The translations under genes and the position numbers were made by a program. Below the pieces are notes generated by a model. The model searched no databases. It was not told the DNA's origin and saw only the letters and a program-made list of their open reading frames with translations. This document shows, piece by piece, positions 9,004 through 16,522 of a stretch of DNA of 64,000 nucleotides; position 1 is the stretch's first letter; every line of letters starts with the position of its first letter. The DNA is from CAZVGZ01 sp964627605 (GTDB lineage Bacteria; Latescibacterota; MWCZ01; CAZVGZ01), in NCBI GenBank assembly GCA_964627605.1, contig CAZVGZ010000005.1, positions 1 to 64,000 on the forward strand, in the 5' to 3' direction.

Positions 9004-9536
9004 CCAGCGGTACCTCATTTGGACGCATGAAGGCAGACGCCAAGGCAGCGGCGGTGGATCATTCACGGCCCCGTGTGGCAGAGCCTTGTGTCAACATAGT
9101 ACTCGTAGAACCGCAGATTCCACCAAACACAGGTGCAATAGCACGACTGTGCGGCGCGGCTGCATGTCCACTGCATATAGTGGGGCCCATGGGGTTCAAA
9201 GCGTCAGATCGCTATCTGAAACGCGCTGGTCTCGACTACTGGGACTCGGTGGACATCACCACATACGACAACTTAGAAAGTTTCATTCAACGCCATGGCG
9301 ATGGCGTCCTGTGGGTGACATCAAAAAGAGTGGAGCGACGCCACACCGACGTCGAGTTTAGTCCAGGCGACTTTGTGCTGTTTGGGCACGAGATAGATGG
9401 TCTGCCCAAGGAGCTTCTTACAGAACACGCCGACCACAGCATCACAATTCCAATACTAGGACAGGTGCGCAGCCATAACTTGGCCTGCGCAGCCTCAATA
9501 GTGCTCTACGAGGCGCTAAGGCAGCTTCGAGACTAA
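9000..9536 (+). CDS. trmL: tRNA (cytidine(34)-2'-O)-methyltransferase, SPOUT family
   Basis: SPOUT-class enzyme that methylates the 2'-O of the wobble base in tRNA-Leu isoacceptors. Motifs: VLVEPQIPPNTGAIARLCGA (family N-terminal block), LFGHEIDGLP and the knotted SAM-binding end VRSHNLACAASIVLYEALRQ. The ATG at 9000 overlaps the rlmD stop. That start gives 178 residues, about 20 more than usual, so the second in-frame ATG at 9027 could be used instead. Most relatives read S-L-N in the knot motif; here it is S-H-N. Confidence 0.88.
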   Translation: MTSGTSFGRMKADAKAAAVDHSRPRVAEPCVNIVLVEPQIPPNTGAIARLCGAAACPLHIVGPMGFKASDRYLKRAGLDYWDSVDITTYDNLESFIQRHGDGVLWVTSKRVERRHTDVEFSPGDFVLFGHEIDGLPKELLTEHADHSITIPILGQVRSHNLACAASIVLYEALRQLRD

Positions 9537-9559
9537 AGACCGGCACACAGAGGAAAGAC

Positions 9560-10652
9560 ATGCCAAGTGAATTGACCGAGAAGTTGACCGACCACCAAGG
9601 CCGAATCGACAAACTGCGGAGGTTTCTTTGACATCGATGGCAAACAGACCCGTCTGGCCGAACTGGAACAACAGATGGCTCAGACCGGGTTTTGGGACGA
9701 CCAGCAGAAGGCGCAGGTCGTGATCGCCGAAAACAAAAACCTCAAAAACTGGGTCGATGATTGGGCAGCGATTAACAGCGGTACCTCAGACACTCTTGAA
9801 CTCATTGAGTTGGCCGAGATGGAAGAGGATCAAGAGACGCTCGTCGATCTTTTGGGAGATGTCAACATCGCCGAGAAAGCGTTGGGCGAATTAGAGTTTA
9901 GGTCCATGCTCTCAGGGCCAGACGACAGCAAGAGCGCAATCTTAACCATCCATCCTGGAGCCGGAGGCACAGAGTCAGCCGACTGGGCCGAGATGCTCCT
10001 GAGGATGTATTCGAGATGGATCGAGTCCAAGGGTTTCGCTTCGCAGACTCTTGACCTTCAGCCTGGGGAAGAGGCCGGAATTAGGAGCGTATCTGTTGAG
10101 ATTACCGGCGACTACGCCTACGGCTACCTGAAAGCCGAACGCGGGGTCCACAGGCTATTAAGAATCTCGCCATTTGACGCCCAGAGCAGGCGGCACACGT
10201 CGTTCGCATCGGTGTTCGTCTATCCCGAAATCGACGATAGCGACGATCTCGACATGGACGAAAAGGACGTGAAAGTCGATACATTCCGGTCATCAGGTGC
10301 AGGCGGGCAGCACGTAAACAAGACCGATTCAGCGGTCCGCATGACACATGTCCCCACCGGCGTTGTCGCCCAGTGTCAAAGCGAACGCTCGCAGCACAAG
10401 AACCGCGCCAACTGCTGGAAAATCCTCACCGCCCGGCTCTACGAACACTACCGCGAGATCGAAGAACAGAAAAAGTCAGCGCTGGAGAACACAAAGACAG
10501 CGATTGAGTGGGGCAACCAGATCCGCTCGTATGTGTTTCAGCCCTACCAGATGGTCAAAGACCATCGCACCGACCTGGAGACCGGCAGCGTCCAGGCGGT
10601 CATGGACGGAGCGATCGACCAGTTTATAGAGGCGTACCTTAGCATGTCGTAA
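9560..10652 (+). CDS. prfB: peptide chain release factor 2, read through a programmed +1 frameshift
   Basis: Release factor for UAA and UGA. Translation starts at ATG 9560, reaches an in-frame TGA at 9629-9631 after 23 codons (...L-R-R-F-L), and must shift +1 on CTT-T to continue as D-I-D-G-K-Q. The full product is 363 residues, the normal RF2 length. The stop-recognition tripeptide SPF lies near residue 203 (LLRISPFDAQSRR) and the catalytic GGQ near residue 247 (SSGAGGQHVNKT). Annotation from the long frame alone would start falsely at 9675. lysS follows, as in many bacteria, but here with its own promoter. Confidence 0.96.
9618..9632 (+). promoter_or_regulatory. RF2 autoregulatory frameshift site
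   Basis: An internal Shine-Dalgarno-like GGAGG (9618-9622) is followed by TTT and then the slippery CTT-TGA-C (9626-9632). The spacing from GGAGG to the UGA matches the canonical prfB site. Low RF2 slows termination at UGA and favours the +1 shift, so RF2 controls its own synthesis. Confidence 0.95.
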
Positions 10653-10830
10653 TCATCGAACGCCACATGCGAGGTCCCAAAAAGAAAGCGAAAAACCAGA
10701 GATCGTTCTCATCGACCCACCACAGCAGGTGGATTGCGGCGTGCCAAACAACTACCCCACTCGGCGGTTCATCAGGGTGGCATGGCGACAGCCCGGTCTG
10801 TGTTTGACGGTCCCGTCACCCGGTATTTCG

Positions 10831-10860
10831 TTGACCAGAACCCATGGTTGGACCTATATT
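10831..10860 (+). promoter_or_regulatory. lysS promoter
   Basis: TTGACC (10831-10836), an 18-base spacer and TATATT (10855-10860) make a good sigma-70-type promoter in the 305-base gap between prfB and lysS. The rest of the gap before it (10653-10830) shows no gene. Transcription would start near 10867, giving a leader of about 90 bases that contains a terminator-like hairpin. Confidence 0.65.
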
Positions 10861-10875
10861 TTGTCAACGCATCTT

Positions 10876-10933
10876 CCTGCCTGCGTAGAGCCTGTTGAGC
10901 GGCCATGGAACCGCTGTCGGCAGGTCTTTTTTT
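10876..10933 (+). terminator. terminator-like hairpin in the lysS leader (possible attenuator)
   Basis: CCTGCC (10876-10881) pairs with GGCAGG (10919-10924), enclosing an inner stem AGCGG/CCGCT (10898-10902 with 10911-10915). A run of seven T follows at 10927-10933. It lies between the lysS promoter and the lysS ribosome site (AAGGAG at 10947-10952). It could end prfB transcripts, attenuate lysS, or both. No T-box specifier elements were recognised. Confidence 0.55.
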
Positions 10934-10957
10934 ATAAAAAGCCCTTAAGGAGTAGTT

Positions 10958-12460
10958 GTGGACGAGCAGCACCGCCTTGTCAAAGTCCGGCTTGAAAAAG
11001 CCGAGAGTCTTAGGTCGCTGGGGGTAAATCCGTATCCACACAGGTACGATCCAACCCATCTCGCCCAAAACATTACTGAGTCTTTTAACGAACTGAGCGC
11101 CCAAGAGACCGACGTCAAGATCGCCGGGCGTCTTATCTCAATCCGCACCGCTGGCAAAACGACTTTCGCCCACTTAGAAGACCACACAGGCCGCATGCAG
11201 CTCTATTTCCGCCGGGATGAACTCGGCGAGGAGTTGTGGGAGATCGTCGGGCTACTCGACATTGGCGACATCATCGGCGCAGAGGGCTTCATGTTCCGCA
11301 CCAGAACAGGCGAGATGACAGTCCACGTCAAGAACGCCGAGGTGTTGACCAAAACCATCCGCCCGCTGCCAGTCGTCAAATCGCAAGAGAGCGATGAAGG
11401 CGATCTGAAGACATTCGACGATTTTTCCGGGAACAAAGAACTGCGCTATCGGCAGCGTTCTGTCGATTTGGCAGTCCATTCTGACGTGCGGGATGTGTTC
11501 AAAGCTAGGTCCAAGATCATGGCGACCATCAGGCGCGTCATGGACGAAGAGAGGTTCGTTGAGGTCGAGACCCCGATGCTCCAACCTGTATACGGAGGTG
11601 CCTCCGCCAGACCGTTCCGCACCCACCACAACGCTCTCGATATCGACCTTTTTTTGAGGATCAGCCCCGAACTCTATCTAAAGCGCCTTATTGTCGGCGG
11701 CATGGATCGTGTCTACGATCTCAACAAAAATCTCAGGAACGAGGGGATCGACAGAACGCACAATCCAGAGTTCACAATGCTTGAGTGTTACCAGGCCTAC
11801 GCCGATTACACCGACATGATGGACCTGACCGAAAAGATCTACTCCGCCACAGCCGATGCGGTTTTAGGAACCACCAAGATTACATATCAGTGCAGATCTA
11901 TCGACCTAACCCCACCGTGGCGACGTCTTACGATGGTCGATTCCATAGCAGAATATGGGAACCTGCACGTCGATGGTGCCTCAGATGATGAGCTTCGAGC
12001 GAATCTTGTAGAGAGGGATGCTGACGCCGACGATCTCAACCGTGGGGAGATGATCGCGGCCCTGTTCGAGGAGCTGGTTGGACACCAGCTTGAAAGCCCG
12101 GTTTTCATCACCCATTTTCCCGAAGAGACCACCCCGCTCTGCAAAAACGTACCTGGCAAGCCCGGCTATATCGAGCGGTTTGAGCCGTATATCGCCGGGT
12201 GGGAGATGGGCAACGCCTACAGCGAGCTCAACGATCCGATAAGGCAGCGCCAACTGCTTGAAGCACAAGCGACAGATCGACAGATCGACGGCGAGATACC
12301 CCCGGTGGACGAAGCGTTTTTGACGGCGATCGAGTACGGTATGCCACCAACAGGAGGGCTTGGTTTGGGGATCGACAGGCTCGTGATGCTTCTCACCGAT
12401 CAGGCCAGCATCAGAGACGTGATACTGTTTCCAACAATGAGGCCTCAGACCCAACCGTGA
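10958..12460 (+). CDS. lysS: lysyl-tRNA synthetase, class II
   Basis: 500 residues. Charges tRNA-Lys with lysine. The N-terminal OB-fold anticodon-binding domain (about residues 50-160, with VKIAGRLISIRTAGKTTFAH) is followed by the class II catalytic domain: motif 2 region KNLRNEGIDRTHNPEFTMLE and motif 3 GLGLGIDRLVMLL near the C-terminus. The start is GTG with AAGGAG five bases upstream. The stop codon overlaps the GTG of the lipoprotein-export permease, so lysS, lolC and lolD form one transcription unit. Confidence 0.97.
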   Translation: MDEQHRLVKVRLEKAESLRSLGVNPYPHRYDPTHLAQNITESFNELSAQETDVKIAGRLISIRTAGKTTFAHLEDHTGRMQLYFRRDELGEELWEIVGLLDIGDIIGAEGFMFRTRTGEMTVHVKNAEVLTKTIRPLPVVKSQESDEGDLKTFDDFSGNKELRYRQRSVDLAVHSDVRDVFKARSKIMATIRRVMDEERFVEVETPMLQPVYGGASARPFRTHHNALDIDLFLRISPELYLKRLIVGGMDRVYDLNKNLRNEGIDRTHNPEFTMLECYQAYADYTDMMDLTEKIYSATADAVLGTTKITYQCRSIDLTPPWRRLTMVDSIAEYGNLHVDGASDDELRANLVERDADADDLNRGEMIAALFEELVGHQLESPVFITHFPEETTPLCKNVPGKPGYIERFEPYIAGWEMGNAYSELNDPIRQRQLLEAQATDRQIDGEIPPVDEAFLTAIEYGMPPTGGLGLGIDRLVMLLTDQASIRDVILFPTMRPQTQP

Positions 12461-13707
12461 GCTACGAGTGGTTCATCGCCTGGCGCTACCTCAAAGGCCA
12501 GCGTGTCACGTTTTTCAAAGTAACCACCTACATCTCGATTGTAGGGGTGACACTAGGGGTGGCAGCACTCATCGTGACACTCTCGTTGATGAACGGCTTC
12601 GCCAAAGAGATTCGCGATCAGCTAGTGGGCATGAACGCACATCTGTGGTTCAACAAATATGACCGCCCTCTAAGCAACTGGCGCGCTGTCATGGACTCGC
12701 TCGAGGGGGCCGAACATATCACGGGCATCTCGCCCACAGTCTACTCTGAGACAGTTATCCGCTCCAGACGTGGCATGTCTCTTGTCGGAGTGAAGGGTGT
12801 CGATCCCAAGACCGTCGATCAGGTGTCCTACATAAAGCGACTGATGGAGCGGGACACGGTTCAGACGATGGGCTCATTCGATCTGCAATCGGACCTGTTT
12901 GACAGCACTCCAGGGATGCTTCTGGGTCTCAACATCGCCCAACGTTTGGACGCATGGGTCGGTTCAGACGTGTGGCTCTACTCACCACCAACGTCCGGAC
13001 AGGGCCCGATGAACTTCATGCAGCAGAGGCTGCATCCCTTTAGGGTGACAGGGGTGTTTCGCACCGGTTTCTACGAGTTCGACGACAAGTTCGCAGTTGT
13101 GGACATACCCCAAGCCCAACGTGTTTTCGGGCTTGGTGAGGCAGTAACCCAGGTCGAGGCCAAACTGGACGACGCATTTTTGGCAAATACCCTCAAAGGG
13201 GACCTGCTCAAGAAAGTCGGCGGCTATCCGATTACAGTACAGACCTGGAGCGGGCTAAACCGCCACCTGTTCGAGTGGCTTGCCATGGAAAAATGGGCGG
13301 CTTTTGTCGTGCTCACCCTCATCGTTTTGGTGGCTGCGGCCAACATTGTGAGTACGCTTATAATGATCGTGTTAGAGAAAACCCGCGAGATCGGTATACT
13401 CAAAGCGATGGGCGTTACGTCTGGCGGGATAGGACGGATTTTTGTGTTGGAGGGGTTGGTTGTGGGGTTGGTCGGTACGACAGCAGGCGGCATTGTGGGG
13501 TCGCTTCTCTGTTGGCTTCAAGACACCTATCAGCTTGTGCAATTGGACGCCCAACTCTACTATGTGAGCGCGATCCCGGTGGACTTCCAACTATCCGATG
13601 CAGCGGCTATCATCGCAGCAACCAATCTGCTTTGCCTGGTCGCGGGACTCTACCCAGCGTGGCGCGCAGGTACTCTTCACCCAGTAGAGGCGATCCACCA
13701 TGAGTGA
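12457..13707 (+). CDS. lolC: lipoprotein-releasing ABC transporter permease (LolC/LolE family)
   Basis: 416 residues. Inner-membrane subunit of the Lol system that releases outer-membrane lipoproteins to LolA. The N-terminus reads FIAWRYLKGQR, followed by a first membrane helix (about residues 20-45, VGVTLGVAALIVTL), a large periplasmic domain (about 45-270) and three C-terminal helices in the FtsX-like region (ILVEKTREIG-type coupling segment, here VLEKTREIGILKAMG). LolC and LolE cannot be told apart; only one permease gene is here, so it may act as a homodimer. Its end overlaps the lolD start by eight bases. Confidence 0.9.
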   Translation: MSYEWFIAWRYLKGQRVTFFKVTTYISIVGVTLGVAALIVTLSLMNGFAKEIRDQLVGMNAHLWFNKYDRPLSNWRAVMDSLEGAEHITGISPTVYSETVIRSRRGMSLVGVKGVDPKTVDQVSYIKRLMERDTVQTMGSFDLQSDLFDSTPGMLLGLNIAQRLDAWVGSDVWLYSPPTSGQGPMNFMQQRLHPFRVTGVFRTGFYEFDDKFAVVDIPQAQRVFGLGEAVTQVEAKLDDAFLANTLKGDLLKKVGGYPITVQTWSGLNRHLFEWLAMEKWAAFVVLTLIVLVAAANIVSTLIMIVLEKTREIGILKAMGVTSGGIGRIFVLEGLVVGLVGTTAGGIVGSLLCWLQDTYQLVQLDAQLYYVSAIPVDFQLSDAAAIIAATNLLCLVAGLYPAWRAGTLHPVEAIHHE

Positions 13708-14389
13708 CGCACCGGCCCTGGTCGCCTCGAATCTGACAAAGGATTACCACACCGCTGCCGGGCCTTTGAGCGTCTTGAGCGACATATCGCTTACGGTGGA
13801 GCCAGGGGAGATTTTGGCGATTACAGGCAGATCAGGAGTGGGCAAGAGCACACTTCTGCATCTTCTGGGCGGACTCGATCACCCAACAGACGGCAGTGTA
13901 TTCATAGATGGTACCGATGTGGGCGGGTTGAGTGGACATGATCTGGCAGACTTTCGCAACACCAAGATCGGGTTCGTGTTTCAGTTCCACCACCTGCTCC
14001 CTGAGTTCTCAGCGATCGAAAATGTGATGATGCCCCGCCTTATCGGTGGGCAGAGCAGGCTTAAGGCCAGAACAGACGCGGAGATTCTGATGGATCGGGT
14101 AGGGCTCGCCGATCGCTTAGAACACCGCCCCGGTCAGCTTTCTGGCGGCGAGCAACAGCGGGTCGCAGTAGCACGGGCGCTCATCAATGATCCATCTGTC
14201 ATGTTGGCAGATGAGCCGTCTGGAAACCTTGATGACGAGACGAGTCAGGCGCTCCACGACGTTCTTTGGCAGGTCGCCGAAAGCCTAAAACGCACTGTGA
14301 TCATAGTCACCCACGACCTCCAGTTGGTTGATCGTGCAGACCGGCATGTTCGACTGGAAGGGCGTCGAGCGATGGAACTATCGAGCTAA
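13700..14389 (+). CDS. lolD: lipoprotein-releasing system ATP-binding protein
   Basis: 229 residues. ATPase of the Lol complex with the adjacent permease. Walker A is GRSGVGKST (about residue 43), the Q-loop lies in VFQFHHLLPEF, the signature is LSGGEQQRVAVARAL and Walker B is VMLADEPSGNLDDE, the N-L-D being typical of the LolD/MacB group. The overlap with the permease gene supports a fixed pairing. Confidence 0.93.
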   Translation: MSDAPALVASNLTKDYHTAAGPLSVLSDISLTVEPGEILAITGRSGVGKSTLLHLLGGLDHPTDGSVFIDGTDVGGLSGHDLADFRNTKIGFVFQFHHLLPEFSAIENVMMPRLIGGQSRLKARTDAEILMDRVGLADRLEHRPGQLSGGEQQRVAVARALINDPSVMLADEPSGNLDDETSQALHDVLWQVAESLKRTVIIVTHDLQLVDRADRHVRLEGRRAMELSS

Positions 14390-14523
14390 AAGTCGGCATT
14401 AATTAGGTCGGCGGGCTTGCCGAAGAGTAGTTACGGCAAACAGACCGGCACGGGTCTTGCACCTAAGGAGCCCTTGAGCTGAGGGCCGAGGCATAGAGAA
14501 ATCCAAACAGCAGGTGGCACATT

Positions 14524-15000
14524 TTGTCTTGTGAACAGTGTGGGCAGGGGATTCCAGAAATTATCCTGACATCAGTTATCGAGGATGAAGCCACAGTCAA
14601 ACATCTGTGCAGAAAGTGTGCTGCCACCCAGGTTGCGGTGGATACATCAGATGGCGACACGGCAGATCACGAAACCTCTGAGAGTCCTGGTTCTGAACTG
14701 CGGGGAGATATCTGTCCCAAGTGCGGGCTGAGCCTTGATGAGATAATGCAGACAACCAAGTTCGGCTGCCCTGAGTGCTACAGGTCGTTAGGCTCAGGCG
14801 TGGAGACTCTGCTCAGGCGGGTTCAGGGTGCTCTCTTGCACCAGGGTAAGGTGCCAGGCACCGAACCTGGCTGGGCGTCGCTCAAAGTGTTAGAACGCCG
14901 ATTGACAGATGCCATCAGACGTGAGGCGTTCGAGGAAGCAGCGGTCTTGAGAGACCAGATCATAGAGTTGACGAGAGAGGGTAATAAGGCAACACCATGA
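14524..15000 (+). CDS. mcsA: McsA-like zinc-finger / UVR-motif protein (full-length copy)
   Basis: 158 residues. McsA activates the arginine kinase McsB in Gram-positive bacteria. Four Cys pairs of the McsA pattern are visible: CEQCG near the start, LCRKC near residue 29, CPKCG near 63 and FGCPECY near 80. The C-terminus has a UVR motif (EAFEEAAVLRDQI). The start is TTG at 14524, supported by AGGTGG six bases upstream. The 134-base gap before it shows only a weak hairpin at 14408-14423 and no obvious CtsR operator. It overlaps a second, shorter mcsA copy. Confidence 0.85.
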   Translation: MSCEQCGQGIPEIILTSVIEDEATVKHLCRKCAATQVAVDTSDGDTADHETSESPGSELRGDICPKCGLSLDEIMQTTKFGCPECYRSLGSGVETLLRRVQGALLHQGKVPGTEPGWASLKVLERRLTDAIRREAFEEAAVLRDQIIELTREGNKATP

Positions 15001-15308
15001 GCTGCCCTACATGCGGAGCCACACTATCGGAGTTTCAGGAGTCCGGCAGGCTTGGGTGCCCGTCGTGCTACCAGGTATTCACCGATGAGCTAAACGCGCT
15101 TTTCACCCGGATTCACGGTTCGACCGAACATGGCGGCAAACACCCAGGCGGCGGTGGCGACTATGGCTCTGAAACCGTCAGCATTGAGGTGCTAAAGCGA
15201 AAGCTTAAGACAGCAGTGGAATCTGAAGAATTTGAAGAGGCAGCCTTGCTTCGCGACAAAATTCACGAGGCTGAACTGGTCACCGCAACTGGACGGCGAG
15301 AAGAATGA
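14997..15308 (+). CDS. second, half-size McsA-like protein
   Basis: 103 residues, equal to the second half of the preceding gene: one zinc knuckle pair (CPTCG at the start and LGCPSCYQVF), a linker with HGGKHPGGGG, and a UVR motif (EEFEEAALLRDKI). It lacks the first two Cys pairs. It overlaps mcsA upstream and mcsB downstream by four bases each, so it is part of the same coupled unit. It probably arose by duplication and may be a second adaptor for McsB or ClpC; the function is inferred only from domain and context. Confidence 0.85.
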   Translation: MSCPTCGATLSEFQESGRLGCPSCYQVFTDELNALFTRIHGSTEHGGKHPGGGGDYGSETVSIEVLKRKLKTAVESEEFEEAALLRDKIHEAELVTATGRREE

Positions 15309-16369
15309 CGATAGACGAATTATCCAGGTTGGGAGCCGGTTGGCTTGACGGAACTGGTGAGGCTGGTGATGTGGTCATCTCCAGCAGAGTCCGCCTTGCC
15401 CGCAACTTGGCGGATGTCCCGTTTTCCCATCAAGCTGACGACGCGCAGAACGCTTCTATGGTGGACCTGGTTCTCAACGCTGGGCAGAACAGCACCCAGT
15501 TGTCAAAAGCGTGGTTCTTTGACACCGGCGACTCTGAGATGTCCGATCGTCAGGTTCTAATGGAGCGGCACCTCATCAGTCCGACGCTTGTCAAACGAGG
15601 TAACCACGGTGGCGTGCTCGTCGGAGAGGACGAGCGGTTCAGTGTGATGATAAACGAGGAAGACCATCTAAGGCTCCAGGCGGTAGTCAGCGGATTTCAA
15701 CCTTTGAGCGCCTGGGAGCTCATAAACAGCATTGACGACGAGTTCTCAAAATCTTTTTCCTACGCCTTCGACGACGAATGGGGATACCTAACCGCATGCC
15801 CGACCAATGTTGGCACGGGGCTGCGTGCATCGTTACTGATGCACCTTCCAGGCTTGGTCTTAGTACAGAGCATCGAGCAAGTACTAAGAGGCGTGGGTCA
15901 AGTGGGCTTGGCGGTGCGCGGCTACTACGGCGAGGGTTCTGAGGTGGTGGGCAACCTGTTCCAGATATCCAATCAGACCACTCTTGGACCTTCAGAGATG
16001 GACATCATCGAAAACCTGCAAAAAGTGGCAAGGCAGGTCATGGATTACGAGAAGGACGCCCGTGAGCGTATGGTGAAGGACGCGCAGGCCCAGCTTGAGG
16101 ACAAGATATGGAGGGCCTACGGCCTTCTTCAAACAGCGCGGGTCATAAGCGCACAGGAGTTTATGAACCTGGCGTCTGCCGTGCGTTTGGGTGTGGGGAT
16201 GGGCATTCTTGACTCACCCGAACCCGCACTGCTCAACCGGCTGATGATCGCTGTTCAACCAGCGCATATCAAACGTTTCGCAGGGCAGCCGCTTGAAGCG
16301 GATGACCGGGATGTTTGGCGGGCAACGATGGTAAGAGAGAGGCTTGGCGAATCAGACTCATCTAATTGA
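15305..16369 (+). CDS. mcsB: protein arginine kinase, ATP:guanido phosphotransferase family
   Basis: 354 residues, the usual McsB length. McsB phosphorylates arginine residues of damaged proteins, tagging them for ClpC. The N-terminal nucleotide segment VVISSRVRLARNL and the LTACPTNVGTGLRASLLMHLP block are typical of bacterial McsB. There is no N-terminal creatine-kinase-like domain, as expected. The gene is coupled to the two mcsA copies and followed by clpC. Confidence 0.95.
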   Translation: MTIDELSRLGAGWLDGTGEAGDVVISSRVRLARNLADVPFSHQADDAQNASMVDLVLNAGQNSTQLSKAWFFDTGDSEMSDRQVLMERHLISPTLVKRGNHGGVLVGEDERFSVMINEEDHLRLQAVVSGFQPLSAWELINSIDDEFSKSFSYAFDDEWGYLTACPTNVGTGLRASLLMHLPGLVLVQSIEQVLRGVGQVGLAVRGYYGEGSEVVGNLFQISNQTTLGPSEMDIIENLQKVARQVMDYEKDARERMVKDAQAQLEDKIWRAYGLLQTARVISAQEFMNLASAVRLGVGMGILDSPEPALLNRLMIAVQPAHIKRFAGQPLEADDRDVWRATMVRERLGESDSSN

Positions 16370-16381
16370 CACCGAGGAGCC

Positions 16382-16407
16382 GCGCCTGTTGTCAAACAGG
16401 CAGCGCG
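16382..16407 (+). other. strong hairpin between mcsB and clpC
   Basis: GCCTGTT (16384-16390), loop GTCA, AACAGGC (16395-16401); the stem can extend through a single bulged A with CG/CG pairs. No T tract follows. It lies in the 153-base gap upstream of clpC and could be a processing site, partial terminator or leader structure. No heat-shock operator was recognised beside it. Confidence 0.45.
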
Positions 16408-16522
16408 TTCAAATTCGGGTCGCAATTCATACAGCAAAGTGGGTTGCCTTGGAGTCCGAGGCGCTAAATCCGTACATTTACGAACGAGCTAACAAAACCA
16501 CTCAGAGGCGGAGGTCGTCTTC

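Noticed and set aside
9675..10652. prfB beginning at 9675
   Set aside because: The RF2 N-terminus and the frameshift site upstream show that translation starts at 9560.
16384..16430. tRNA-like look (hairpin followed by GTTCAAATTC)
   Set aside because: There is no acceptor stem, D-arm or correct spacing; only one hairpin and a chance T-loop-like word.
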